Below are positions 41,901 through 54,000 of a DNA stretch of 64,000 nucleotides, in pieces; positions within the stretch are counted from its first letter, which is position 1, and every line of letters begins with the position of its first letter. Below the pieces are notes generated by a model. The model was not told where the DNA came from. It searched no databases and saw only the letters and a list, made by a program, of their open reading frames with translations. Source of the DNA: Arthrobotrys musiformis (Eukaryota; Ascomycota; Orbiliomycetes; Orbiliales; Orbiliaceae); NCBI GenBank assembly GCA_036971715.1, contig JAVHJL010000012.1, positions 124,001 to 188,000 on the forward strand, in the 5' to 3' direction. Made by a program: the position numbers and the translations under genes.

Positions 41901-44900
41901 ACCTTCCTCCCTAGGAAAGAATCATGTGGGGATATAAATATATATGCAGAGCACGAGCATAAAAGTGAACAGCAGACACCTTCGATCATGCATGCCAACG
42001 TAGTTTCTCGCTGGTCCTGGCCCAAATCAGACAAAGATTGTGTAGGAAAAGATTCTAGCAAAAAGGTTCTAGCACCATCGAATAAGATAGTATTGGCATG
42101 GAGACGGACGAACCATATCCCGTGCATCGTTATATTACTTGTTCGTGGCGCTATGGCGTGTCACTGTCTATCAACGTGACAATGCCAAAAGCTTTTCTCC
42201 TTTGCCGGACTAGCCTCGAATCCAGGCGCTTGCCTGGCGCGTATCTACACCTTTTATACACATGCACGCGATCGATCATGTATCTCTCAAGTCCATAACT
42301 GAAAACAATACCCCCCTCAATCCTTCTTTCTGATCCCAATAGCTGATAGGACATATAAATGACCGAGTGCCCCCTCACTCCACTTTCTTCCCCCAGCTGC
42401 TAGAATATTATTTGCATTGCAACCTCAATAGCACTAAAGAATTATTTACCCCAGAATCACCATCGTCTTGTTGCCCCCTCAATCCTCGAGAGGCAGTTTC
42501 TATAACATCCCCGTTCCCGTTGAATCATCCTTACAGTTTTCTGTGATATTTAAAGAAGAAATGCCGGTTCTAGATTTGGGAAACCTTCACCGCGACAGGA
42601 TCCTTCAGGGAGTTCCTTCCACAAAACAGTCACACGAAGTACTAGTGAAAGCCTTACACGAATATTTACGAAGCATCATGCGATGCTAGCGCTACAGGCA
42701 ATAACATTATAGGGGATTATCTAAAATCCCAGGAACTATCATCGGATACCCAGCTGGAGACCGTAATTCACGGGTCCAAACTGTATCCTTTGGAACTACC
42801 GTATGATGATGATAAGGATGATAAGGATGATGATAATAAAGATGATAATAAGGATGATGGGGAGGTCATAAATCTGATACCGACTATGGTGACGACTGTG
42901 TCCCTTTGGATGGTCGAAGCAGTAGTACCGCAAACTATAAAAAATGACGTGAAGGTTCAGAGTGGGTAGGGAATGGCTATCGGCTACGGAGTAGTAAATT
43001 CCTTTAATGATGCTTTCCCCAAGTTACGCCCGCTTTTACTTGACTCCCTATTCCACCCTTAACAACCACATTTCCTGCTTAATTATTCCTACCTCAAACA
43101 CACCATCTATATTGCACTACTCACATTTATACCTCTTCTACTTTTCACGGTCACGTTTATGATGTCTAATATAATTTGTACCTGCTACAGTTGCCTTATC
43201 TTATATTTGTATTCCCGGGCTGCAGTTACCTCCCATTATAATTGCTACTCACATTGTGACCGTTATGTATTCTTAACCTACAGTAACTCAATTACTACTA
43301 ACATTCCGAATCGTATCACGGTTATGCTGCAGGTATTCTTCGGTACTCCACCATATAGTACTGATCCTGACTACAAGGCTAATAGTGTTAGTGAAAGAAT
43401 GGTGGCCACTCACATACGTGAGATTGCACTGGAGGGATCTAACAAACGCGGGAACAGAAATAGTAAATATATATCATATTATATGACCTTTTGAGGAACG
43501 CAGTTGTCATATGCAGAACGAAACCGGGAGGATAACAGGCTAAAGTGAACACACACAAGCACCGCCGGTAGCCAAAAGATTAACAGGAATAGATGGCTGT
43601 GAAACGAATGAATAGCACTAACATTCCAATCTAGTGCTTAAAGTAACAGTAATAAACAGAGGGTAATGATAACACTATTTTAAAATTGCTACCCTCAATT
43701 TTCCATCCTACCATATCATGTAAGCTCAACAGACCCATGCTTGAATATCGTCAAACAAAAGAAATTAGGACCAGGTAATGGATAGGTAGAGATGGTAGGA
43801 CTTTTTGTAACAAGCTTTCTGTTTGTACATACCTTGGTGGAGATTGGAATGCGTTTGGCAATGTGGTGTGAGAAATATAACCTAAGAAGCTTGTAACTTT
43901 GTGATTGCTTCTAGTGAATTACTTGATGTAACATCAAACATCTTCCTGTGCGTTGGATTGGGTATTATGCCTGATGGTAGAGACTGTTGAAACCGGTACT
44001 AAAACCATTGACACCAACTTGTTGAGCCGGTCGTCGTAAGACTTGCCTTTGCGGGTTCGGTAACAAGACGTTGTAAAGTAAAGTTTATTTGCGGTGGCAT
44101 TTGTTTGCGGGATATATATAAGCGGGATTCGCCGCTAAGAGTGAATTTACAGGTATAATTCCCTATCGTGATTAATATTCCATAAGTATTGGGGGGGAAT
44201 CTTGAATTTATATATATATTTAGGGACGACGCTGTGGGTGGCATTGTGGGCGAGTAGGTATAATGGAATGAAAGGCACCTTTTTGTTCATCTAGCCCTAT
44301 TCTAGACACATCTTTAGGGATTGAGACGGCTAGTTCTGGAGTGCTTTTTAACCTCCAGTATTAATGGGGTAGAAATTAACTTGCTAACAATTTACACGCA
44401 TTCTGACCTTGAGTGGTACGACTTACGAATAAGGACGAGATTGTAATTAAGTAGCCAATCAGGTAGAATCGTGAAAGATCGATCTGACGCCAGCCTCAAT
44501 CATGTCAACTTCAACTAACCGATATATAGATATCTGGGGCTTATAATGAATGAGGAAGATAACCGGGCATCTTCTTGCCAAACCGGTAATCCGATTAATC
44601 TTCCTTTGCCTTTCATCAAGCCCTGGTTTCATACCTACATCATATCATCTTATATCGAATAAAACCCGTAAGAATATAATTCCAATGACAATATATAAGG
44701 TGAACGAAGCAACATTGAGGACCGCAGTCTTGAAAGTCAAAGTGAACTTAGCGGTAGTCCCATACACTGATATACCAAACATAGGAGAACTCCTGGTTCG
44801 AACCCCAAGCATTGGAGGTTACAGGAACGGTTTCAAATGGCTATATCGGCCGGGTAAGCTACCTGTATGTTATGCCTGCCGGCGGTAGGTTCACTAGTAT

Positions 44901-45239
44901 GCGTAGACTCATTCAATCAAAAGTAAAACTTGTAACCGAGGAAATATTAATAATAGCTGATAATTAGGCTACTTGATATGGCTATGCGACGAATATCTGG
45001 TCATGCGACAAACAAAAGGGTGAATTGCAGAACAAGATATAGTTAGCCAGGGCAAGGGTTTTCGAAGCGGGGCCGCGGGCACCCGGTTTGAATAGCAGAT
45101 GATAGTAAGAGAGAAGGAAAGAAACGGGAGAGTAGACAAAATCAAAGATGAATTTAAGGGTAAGAGGGAAGCAAAAGAAAGGCGTAGGAAAAGTACAGGC
45201 AAGCCATTCCAAACACACAGCGAACGGGCGACCGACCCT
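38951..45239. other. About 6 kb without a recognised gene
   Basis: Many short frames on both strands, none with a domain I recognise. Seen: a GATGATAAGGAT-type simple repeat at about 42805-42860; a TGGTCTCGAGGCTA word at about 41079 that recurs near 49579. Hypothetical frames such as 43159-43494 plus (ends KRGNRNSKYISYYMTF) and 44550-44888 plus are undistinguished. Confidence 0.4.
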
Positions 45240-46959
45240 CTATTCTACGTCCGACAGAGCAGGTTCGAGCTGTCCAGGTTCATCTGGCTCTTGGAGCTGC
45301 TCGTTATCTCTGGCCCTAGCCCTCAAATCGAGCTCACCAGCAAGTAGGTCCCGGGTGCTGTATTCTTCCAAAAGGTGCTTCCGCGTTCTGATGAAGTCTT
45401 TGATGGGGGCCATCTCTTGCTGAGGGGCACATCGCCACATTCTCAAGTTTCGATAGCTTATCCTCGAGTTATTGCGTTCTTGCTCTTCCACTCCACACAG
45501 GCGGTCGCACACGGCTCGGTTTTCGAAAAAATGCGTGCGACTAAGCAGCAAGAAGTGAGAAGTCAGTTCGGCACTGTATCCCGTGTTGTAGCCTAACAAA
45601 CGTCAGCGGTTACCACGAGGCCTTAAGGCGGGTAGAAGAGCAAGAATCAACGTGAATACTTTCAATGTTGGCGTAAGGCAGCGTAACGAGAAGCTCTCCT
45701 TCCCTTTGCACGATTCGGTGAACGGTAAAGCCACTTTCTTCTAGGAAGGCGGGTAACACGAAAACGTCCAGGTGACTTACATGCTGTTCGCACTGGGGGT
45801 AAATAGGCAAATCGGGCGTGTAGAATCCAGCAGAGCGATGGCCGAAGTGTCTGGACATGAAACGGTTAACACCTTTCTTGTCCTTTGGATCGAGGACATA
45901 CCAGACTTTGGGGGAGCCCGCAGCTGAACCAGACACGGCAAAGCCTAGGGGTTTAGTACAGCCTTTGCCACCGAGGAGAAGTCGCGGATTCCGAAAAAAA
46001 TAGAGATTGTCGCTAAACTCCGCGAAAAACCCTTCGGACGATAGAAAGCGTATGGCACAGCCCCGCAAGAAGCCAAAGTCCGGTACGGCTTTGCCAGCGA
46101 CCCGGGCCGCCACAACTTCCGGGTTTGTGAACGTTTCGTAACTTTCCACCACGTTGAGTGAATCCCTAGATAGTTGCTCGATGTAAGACATGGCATCTTC
46201 GTCGTTGGCCAGTTCTTGTTCCGCGTTGAGGCATCGCTGCTTCCAAGGCTTGATGCTACCCTTGCGTGGGTTCCTCGATCTCAGCAAGTAGCAATGATAG
46301 CCACGCCTTAGCAAGGTTTGGTCCATCGGAGATTCAGGCCGGGGGAGTAGAGTTTGCAGGGCACTGCGGGGTCCAGAATTGTCCATCGTAAACATGGAAA
46401 GATCTGGATTGTCGGGGTTCGAAATTCTATAGTCCTGGTAGTCCACCAAGCTGACAACAGGACGCTGCCTGTCGCTGATCAATGATAAACTGGCGTTCGT
46501 AGTACCCATACCTGGGTTGCCTTCCGGCTCAGGCTCGTCGGGTTTGTGAATATGAAGTTCGGGGGGGGAGGTCAAGGAAAAAGGCCGGACAGCCTCTTTC
46601 TTCGCAAATATATATGCCGTCTGCGAAAACGGCATCGATATAAGCTAAATCGGCGGCGGCATCCAAATCTGAAGGCGGACTTGCGAGTTTCAAGGTAGGA
46701 ACCCAGCTGGTATCCTGGTCTGATATGGCTCCATCCTCTCTGCGGTAGTGGTTCCTCCAGCGTAGTTGATATTTCGCAACGCCAGATGCTTCTCGACCCT
46801 TTTCCTGACGTCTCTGAGGTTCTGGCGAGTTTGCTGGCCATCCGCGAGCCCGGTACCCATCCTCCGTATTGCGTCAATGGATAGAGATCTCTGAAGGCTG
46901 AAGGGGAGTTCCGTTATTGTGGCAGCCCACTCGGCATGGGTTGGGTACTGTTCACCCAT
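45240..46959 (-). pseudogene. Degenerate JmjC-domain paralogue, frameshifted
   Basis: Head-to-head partner of the intact JmjC gene at 47665. Homologous blocks can be followed from MGEQYPTHAEWAATITE (46959) through SPPSDLDAAADLAYIDAVF and CPAFFLDLPP to the JmjC core GSPKVWYVLDP and GELLVTLPYA, then across a 67-base intron (donor GAAA|GTATTC at 45659, acceptor GTTTGTTAG) to YNTGYSAELTSHFLLLSR. The reading frame changes at least twice: once before about 46790 and once at an eight-C tract (46561-46568, seen as G on the plus strand). The metal site is gone. The paralogue's HxE region is replaced by LGGKGCTK, and the distal His position reads ANIES. A dead enzyme, perhaps not translated. The C tract could also be a sequencing error. 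Confidence 0.7.
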
Positions 46960-47664
46960 GGTGGCTGGCAGGGCCTGAAAGGCGAGCTTAACAAAGTTCG
47001 TAGCGCTTTACAGCGGAGGTGCGGTGGGATATCCGGAGACGAATGTATTTGTGTCTGCGAGGTAGCAGGAGGGGACTTTCTGTGTAAGTCGACGATGACG
47101 ATAGGTGGATGACGATGCTGGTAGTAAGGGTGGTGAAGGAGAGCGTGGTGAAGGAGAGCGTGGAGGAGCAGGGCAAATTGGAAGATGAAGGGGATAATCC
47201 AGTGAAAGAAGCATTTAATGGGACACATGAAGATAGTCGACAACATGTTATCAAAGCAACCCTCGTTCGAGGATGTCAATCGGAACAGGCACCCTGGTTC
47301 GAGAATGCAACACGAAACACGCTCACACGTGACCATTCAAAAAGTGGGGTAATGCCACAAACGCGATAGAAATAAGTAACTAACAAGGAATTCAAACTTG
47401 GATATTAATTTTCGACGCGTTGTGTTGAACGAAACTGACGCGAATTCAGCTGACCCAAAAGTCCACTGAATCCCTCGGGCAAGTACTTAAGTCGGCTTGA
47501 ACCTTTCACCAAAAGCAACCACGAAGGGAGAAACCTAGTGGACCACCTTCACTTCAGCTTAACTCCGCGCATTAAGTCTCAGGATCGGACCTAAGGTGAG
47601 CAGGAGCACTGGTTCCGCCATAACCTAACAGGGCAACTCACCTTTCAAGGGCCCAGCTGTATCA
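46960..47664. promoter_or_regulatory. Divergent promoter region of the JmjC pair
   Basis: About 700 bases between the two starts. It contains a repeated GGTGAAGGAGAGCGTGG at about 47129-47160. No defined regulatory site is seen. Confidence 0.35.
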
Positions 47665-49184
47665 ATGAACGCCCCGGAACCCGAAGGCAGCGTGGTCGAG
47701 TGGGCCGAGTCCCTCATCGAAGGAGAGATTCCCCTTGGCCTTCGCCTCAAGATAACGCCCCAGAAGCTCCAGGACCGTATCGACACTATTTCCAACGCCG
47801 GATCATCCAAAGATGCCATCAACAAGGCGAAGAAGGCGCTCCGGCAGCTCCGACGCGAATTCAGTCAGCATCAGGGAATAATGGAGCAATATTCGATCAT
47901 CTACCAGGCTAGTGAACACCCGGGCCAGTCGGATAGCGTATTCCCAGTCTTCAAGCCTCGCTCATCGGAAGTTGCAGAGTTAGCCAAGTTTATTAAGCGA
48001 GCCCACGATTTTACACTGCAAACCGGGGCCGGGGTTTTCGTGGTTGACTTCCCCCAGGAAGCATTGATATCTGCGGATTCAGTTCAGCCGCCGAACCAGG
48101 TCGGCTGCAAAAACAAAACTCGAGTCCCCTACTTCCGACAAACGGTCAGGGCAATTCATAGCATCGCCGAAAAACAACACGAGGAGCCCAAGAGCAAAAA
48201 CAAAAAAGACAATCCCATTGGATATCGTGTCGTGCAGGCCGGATGCGGTGGCAAAGGTACCGACCTCGGGCGTTGGGACGAACCTCTAGCCAACAGCATG
48301 ACAGAAGAGGCCGCGGAGAGGGAACGGCAAAAACCACGGTGGGGTGTGCGTTACTATGGCGACCTGGACGCCACGGAAGAGCTAGTACAAATGTTGCAAA
48401 TCTCCCACCCGGAAATGACCCAAATCCCAGGTTGCGCGTTGAGACAAATCGAGCTAGGAATATCAGGACTCGACAGCCCTTATTTGTACCTCTCGGAACC
48501 GGGATCAATGTTTGCGTTGCATTGCGAGGATCTTGGCACAATCTCATTAAACTACCACTGCGGAGGGAATCCAAAGGTGTGGTATGTTGTTAACCCACAC
48601 TCGAGAAAAAAACTGGAGCAGGATATCATCAGGCATATCGGCTACCCCGGGCAGCCGGTTCAAGCAGCAGGAGGGAGGCGAAAATGCGAACAGTTCGTGC
48701 GTCATCTCTCGGTCTCAATCAACCCTGACGTCCTCCGAACGTGGGGGGTCGATTTTGTGAGAGTTGTCCGGGAACCGGGACAGATGGTGGTGACAATGCC
48801 ACAAGCGTACCATCAAGGCAAGGACCCACCTGAAATAAAGAAAGAATTCGAAACAAAACAAGAATCAAGGGAAAGGGACAACGCAAATCCATAATGCTAA
48901 CGGCTAGAACATTAGGTTGGAATACCGGCTTATCGGTAAACATGGCTACAAACTTCATGCCTTTGGAGTTCATAGGCAAGCTAGATAGGCATAGTGACTG
49001 TACGAAGTGGTGCGGGCTGGGTGGCCTCGATGGGTCAGAAGCCAGCGTGGATAGTATCATCTCAGCTAGAGATGACATCAGCCCAGAAATTATCCAATCC
49101 ATCCGCGGCGCAAGGTTGCAGGGGCTGAGCAAGGTGTTACGGAGTCCAAGAGGAGAAGAAGGCGAGAAGAACACTGGAGAATAA
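47665..49184 (+). CDS. JmjC-domain protein, KDM4-like core
   Basis: Exons 47665-48817 and 48916-49184, joined across a GC-AG intron (CAAG|GCAAGG ... ATTAG|GT), restore YHQG followed by WNTGLSVNMATNF, the normal JmjC end. The core reads PYLYLSEPGSMFALHCED, then SLNYHCGGNPKVWYVV, CEQFVRHLSV and GQMVVTMPQAYHQG. Fe(II) ligands His286, Glu288 and His383 and the Lys of PKVWY expected to bind 2-oxoglutarate are all present. The enzyme may therefore be an active hydroxylase or histone lysine demethylase. It has no PHD, Tudor or JmjN domain that I can see and is much shorter than KDM4 proteins, so the substrate is open. The N-terminus (about 1-80) is helical and shared with the neighbouring paralogue. 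Reading straight through at 48818 gives an early stop at 48894. Confidence 0.8.
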
Positions 49185-49660
49185 AGCAAGGTCCGGAAGA
49201 GGCTGCAGTCTTTGGAAGATCTCCCACCTATTTTAACGTCCCTTCCTCGTTGTATCATAGAATGAGAATAGAACGACAGTAGAACGACAGTGGCCCCTTC
49301 CATAGTTAAAGTCAAATCTAACAAGTCTTCAAATACATGCTGCTGTAGGTTGGATAGTTGAAGTTAGGGCCGTCCCTATACCAATAACCTCCAGGTCCTG
49401 TATTAGAACGTTTGCAACGCCAGGCACTTAGGCGGCACTTGCGTGTATTTGCGTGTATACAACAGCAGGTGGTGCCAGAAACATATTGTTGCGTGTAAAC
49501 AATCACTCATATAACGTTCAATATCGAAAAAAAGTCATGTGCTCGCACCGTGCCTCGAACTTATGTATTAGGAGCGCCTGGTCTCGAGGCTATGTATTAG
49601 GGTTGTTTATGCATGCACTTTATGATGTATGCATATTCTTTCTCTCCCAATCTCAAGGCT
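49185..49660. other. No recognisable gene
   Basis: Downstream flank of the JmjC gene. GTATTTGCGTGTATACAACA and related words recur on both strands around 49440-49500. Nothing coding seen. Confidence 0.35.
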
Positions 49661-49664
49661 AGGT

Positions 49665-49975
49665 GCCTACTCACTTACCCACGGCCTAGTCTCGAGGCCA
49701 GCCCACGGCCCAGCCTACCTACCGCCCAGCCTACCTGGCCTACTACTCGGTCTACTGCCTGGCCTACTACCTGGCCTACCTACTGCCTGGCCCGCCTGTC
49801 TAATAATCTATTATCGACGTACATACAAGTGAACTGTAAGGTAGCCCTATAGATAGGCCAGGCAGTAGGCCAGGCAGTAGGCCGGGTAGTAGGCCAGGTA
49901 CCTAGGTAGTAGGCTAGGTAAGTAAGTACTTAGGTAGGCTGGGTAGTAGGTAGGCCAGGCAGTAGGTAGATAAGA
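49665..49975. repeat. Large inverted repeat of a TAGGCCAGGCAG minisatellite
   Basis: On the left arm (about 49680-49800) the plus strand carries repeats of CCTGGCCTACTA. On the right arm (about 49853-49975) it carries the complement, GTAGGCCAGGCA. About 55 bases of unrelated sequence lie between them. The arms could pair into a long hairpin or cruciform. Confidence 0.8.
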
Positions 49976-50213
49976 AAAAAAAAAATACAGGCATACGAAA
50001 ATATAACTATTCGCATATAAAAATAGGGAAATGCTATTGCCGTACCCCGTGTTCTTATTTCCGTACCCCAACATCAACAAAAACAACGCGTGTCATTTTT
50101 TAGTGTCTTTTCGAAAGTAAAAAAAAAAATTTTATATACAAAAAACATTCTATAAAAATTTGTATCTAAAATATAATAGGGAGGTGCCTTTTTGTTGTAT
50201 GAAAAATATGTAT

Positions 50214-50356
50214 GATTGTAAGAAATCGTATATAGACTAGTCAAGGTATCAAGGTAATACACAAATGTCACAAGGCAGGAGTAGTGTACTAGTGTGAATA
50301 CAGATTGATACTTAAATTGTTGCTTGATTTCTAAATATATGGCAGCGAACATAGCG
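50214..50356 (+). repeat. Family D dispersed repeat
   Basis: ATTGTAAGAAATCGTATA through CAGATTGATACTTAAATTG to GGCAGCGAACATAGC. The complement of nearly the same sequence lies at 57295-57434. Sequence after it (50395-50560) repeats the phrase GACAGGAGATAAG several times, giving a short tandem structure. Confidence 0.75.
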
Positions 50357-50694
50357 AGTTAAATAGACAAATGATAAAGGAATTAACATATTGAACTAGA
50401 CAAGAGATAAGACTGTGAAGTGGATGTTTGGGGATACAATATTGAACTAGACAGGACATAAGACTGTGAATTGGATATTCGGGCATAGAGTGTTGAACTG
50501 GACAGGAGATAAGTCTGAACTGGACATTCGGATATACAGGATGCTGAATTGGATATGAGTTGATTCTTGGTAAGTTGGGTGTTTGTGTAGGGTATAGGCC
50601 TAAACAGGCTTACTGCTGTACTAAAAACCATACGACGCAACACAACCTGCAGACCCAGAATAAGGAAGTACCCTAAAAGGTATGTGTTGGGCAA

Positions 50695-50953
50695 ACTCAG
50701 CGCTGAGTCGTCTCATTTGTATGGGTTGAGTTTCGTTTCTTGGCAGACGACTCAGCGCTGGTTGCGGCGCTGAGTCGTCTCGCTAAAACTTCTTAAATTA
50801 GTAATATCTTTGATACAAACATTTCGATTTTTTGAAAAAAAAGGTTTGTGTTGTCTCGCTTAATTTACTCAAAGGGTTCAAAATCTCAGCGCTGAGTCGT
50901 TTCGCTTAATTTACTATATTCGTCGTAGAACTTCTGCGCTGAATCGTTTGACT
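50695..50953 (+). promoter_or_regulatory. Palindrome cluster upstream of recombinase-helicase copy 1
   Basis: GCGCTGAGTCGTCTC-type words occur five times. The first is a perfect 14-base palindrome, ACTCAGCGCTGAGT, at 50695-50708. Next are inverted arms AGACGACTCAGCGC (50745-50758) and GCGCTGAGTCGTCT (50767-50780) with an 8-base loop. Further direct copies lie at 50885-50904 and 50935-50949. TCGCTTAATTTACT is also repeated (50856, 50902). The cluster ends about 125 bases before the ATG at 51079. It could be a promoter operator bound by the zinc-finger N-terminus, or a recombination site; both are inference. Confidence 0.6.
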
Positions 50954-51078
50954 TCAATCACTTTCACATCACATAAATAAGGGGTACACAGTTACGAAGT
51001 ATAAATTGAACAATATGTATCAATTGTTAAAATAAATTTTTGTTTTCTTTATCATTCAATTTCGAACGAACGTACAAA

Positions 51079-54000
51079 ATGGCTACTTTAACCTTTCAAT
51101 CAATATCTTTGACAGACGAATTTCTTTATATTCCGCAATGGAAAGTTTTGTTTTGTATCTCTCATCAACATGTTTATACATCAATCAACATCGTTGAACA
51201 CTGTCTTCGACGACATCAAAATACAACATCGAACAGTAATCGCAAAATTTTAAAACGATTTCTTCGAGAAAGTCGTTCGACGAATAAATTTTGCGCTCAA
51301 GATTCGTCTCCAATTTGGTGGCGTATTAATCAAGCGACGACGACTTCCACCGTTTCAACAACCGTTGTTAATGACAATCCCCAACAACGTCAATATACGC
51401 TCAACAATCAACTACTGATCGCCAGTCAAACCGAACGAGAAAGATTAATAATCTCTGATTGTTCAGATTCTACAACGAGTCCGTGGAATAACAGAACCGG
51501 CTATCTTGCTCATACTGCTAATTTAGTTCGATCAGAAATAACCGCGCTATTGAAAGTTCCCGTTTTCGCGCCGGATTTAAGTGAGATCGAACTAACTTTA
51601 GTTCGTATTTGCAATTTAAGTCGTATCTGTTTAGAAGCAACTCGACGATCAACAGCGTACGGAGAATTGATAGAATGGAAATACCGAGCTTTTAACAACT
51701 TCACCGCACGTGTGTTAGTTAGTGCGGAAGTAGGCAAAATCAGTTTACAATCGTTTAGATACGTTCAAAAAAAAACTGCCGATCAATATTTTCAAATCTG
51801 GGCACAGTTACTGTGTTATGTTTACCGAACCAGACATGGATTTATATTCACAAATCGCAGTCAACCGTTGTGCGTTCTAACTGAGACGGAGCAAAAATGG
51901 TTAGATCTTCTATCTCAACAAATAAATCGATCTCATTATGCCGCTATTGTCGACAATCCTGAACAAATTTTGCAAAATTCAACCCAACTGACCGATTTTA
52001 TGCGGTCAAATTTCATCACTTCAAATTTTTTTGGTTTACTCAAGCTGTTACTCCTTCGGGAATATGAGCGCAGTTATTTGGAATTGCCCATTCTTTCATT
52101 CACTGCTTTAAAAAATGTCAACCTTAACGGTTCCATTATGATAGCAAGAGAGGCTTCTCCGCTTCTAAGCAAGTTAATTTATTGCTGTCAAATTGCTATG
52201 ATTGGTTGGATTTGGGCAAAATATCCTGATGACAAAGAAGCTTCGGTACAGCTTGAGAAAATCTCAAACAGATTTATGCAAAACGATGCCTGAACTCCGT
52301 TCGGTGAATTGCAAAGTCAGAGAGCTTTAGCTTTGCATATTACTAGATATGAACCCTCAATGCCGAATACTTTTTGGGTTCAAGACAGTATTATCGTGCA
52401 TAGATATATCAGGTTGGAAGTTGATAAGTTGGAAGGCTTTGTTCGATCTCTAACTGAACGGGCGATCAAAGTCTGGAATCGTTTGGTTCTGAATGTAACA
52501 GTACCCGACCTGAATCTCGCAGATTTTGATATAATTTCTGAGAATATGACGGATCGAAGTGCTGCTTACAGCGGTTTATCTGACACGCGCGGTCAGGTTA
52601 AAGCCATTCAAGAACAATTCCTAGGAATCTTCCTCAACAAACTTTTCGATCCCGCTTTGGATGAAGAGGAAAATTCCAAACGTATTTTCACCGCAGCTTG
52701 GTTGAGTGCTTATGAGGATACGGTTGAAGAATTTTTGGGTTTGATCTTACTCTTGGTTCAAATTTGCGCCAGACAGCCTGCTCGCCCCACAGAAATCTTG
52801 AGTACCCAATGGTTTAATTCCCAGAACCTGCGCAACGTTTTCATTTACGAGGGAACCATTTTGATCAGCATTTGCTACTATAAAAGTCAAAACATTACCC
52901 AACAACAAAGGTAAGTTCTTTAAAATCGATCACATATACTAGCTCGCAAAACTAAATAAATTTAGATATGTGCATCGTTTTTTGCCGCCCCAGCTAGGTC
53001 AAATGGTTGCCAATTTTTTAACTTTTATAATTCCGATCCATTATTTGGCTCTCTTGTGGAGTTTCCGCACAGAAGAGCCAGATCTCACCGACGATGGGTT
53101 GATAACTGAAGCAAGCAAGGCTTTATTTTTAACGTATCTTTGGGCTAGGCGGAATGATAGATGGCAAAGTTCAGAACTCAGCGATTTGCTGAGAAAGGAA
53201 ACCGTGAAATACGGTCTACCAGAACTATCCATCCAGAGTTGGCGTCAGATAAGTATTTCCATTGCTAATCGGTTGTTCAGAGCTCACAAAACGGCATTGG
53301 ATTTTGATGATGACGAGAACCATGGTGATCAACTTAATGATTTTGAGAATTCAAATCCTTGGGATCAACTTGCACCTCATTCCAGCGCCGTAGCCGGAAA
53401 TCGATATGGTGTGCGATTGGACATAGAATATGCCAAAAGCGAACAATCTTTAGTTGAGCACGTCAACGCCTGCAGAGCATGGCAGAAATGGTTGAAAGTC
53501 GATCAACACCATCAACCATCGAATACTAAGATCTATGCCTCAGAAGTCGGTTTCAAACGCCCGAGAAGCGAATCGATCGTTTTAACCGATCCCCAACCCA
53601 TTAAATCGATTAAACGCGTTGCCGTACAGCTTTGATGGTCCATGGCCGTAGTGGACCATACCCTTTGTCGCATGTTCGGAAGTGAGAAACCCCAATATCG
53701 AAACCCTCAACAACGATTAGCCTTAGAACACGTTGTAACTGGAACCACCCAGATTTTAACGGTTCTCCCAACCGGAAGTGGCAAATCGTTGCTGTTTCAA
53801 CTACCTACTTTTTTAGTAAATGCTCGGTATATAGTTGTTATTGTTCCGTTTAAAGCACTCCAAAATGACATAATCAAAAAATACGATGAATTGGGAGTTC
53901 TAAACAGCCGCTAAGAAGTTACCAACGAAGATCAGCTCATGTATAATTTGATCTTCGTTAGTTTAGAGCACGTCAGAGATACCAGATTCCACGCTTTTCT

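Noticed and set aside
42805..42860. An acidic Asp-Lys-rich protein segment
   Set aside because: It arises from a GATGATAAG-type simple repeat without supporting flanking sequence.
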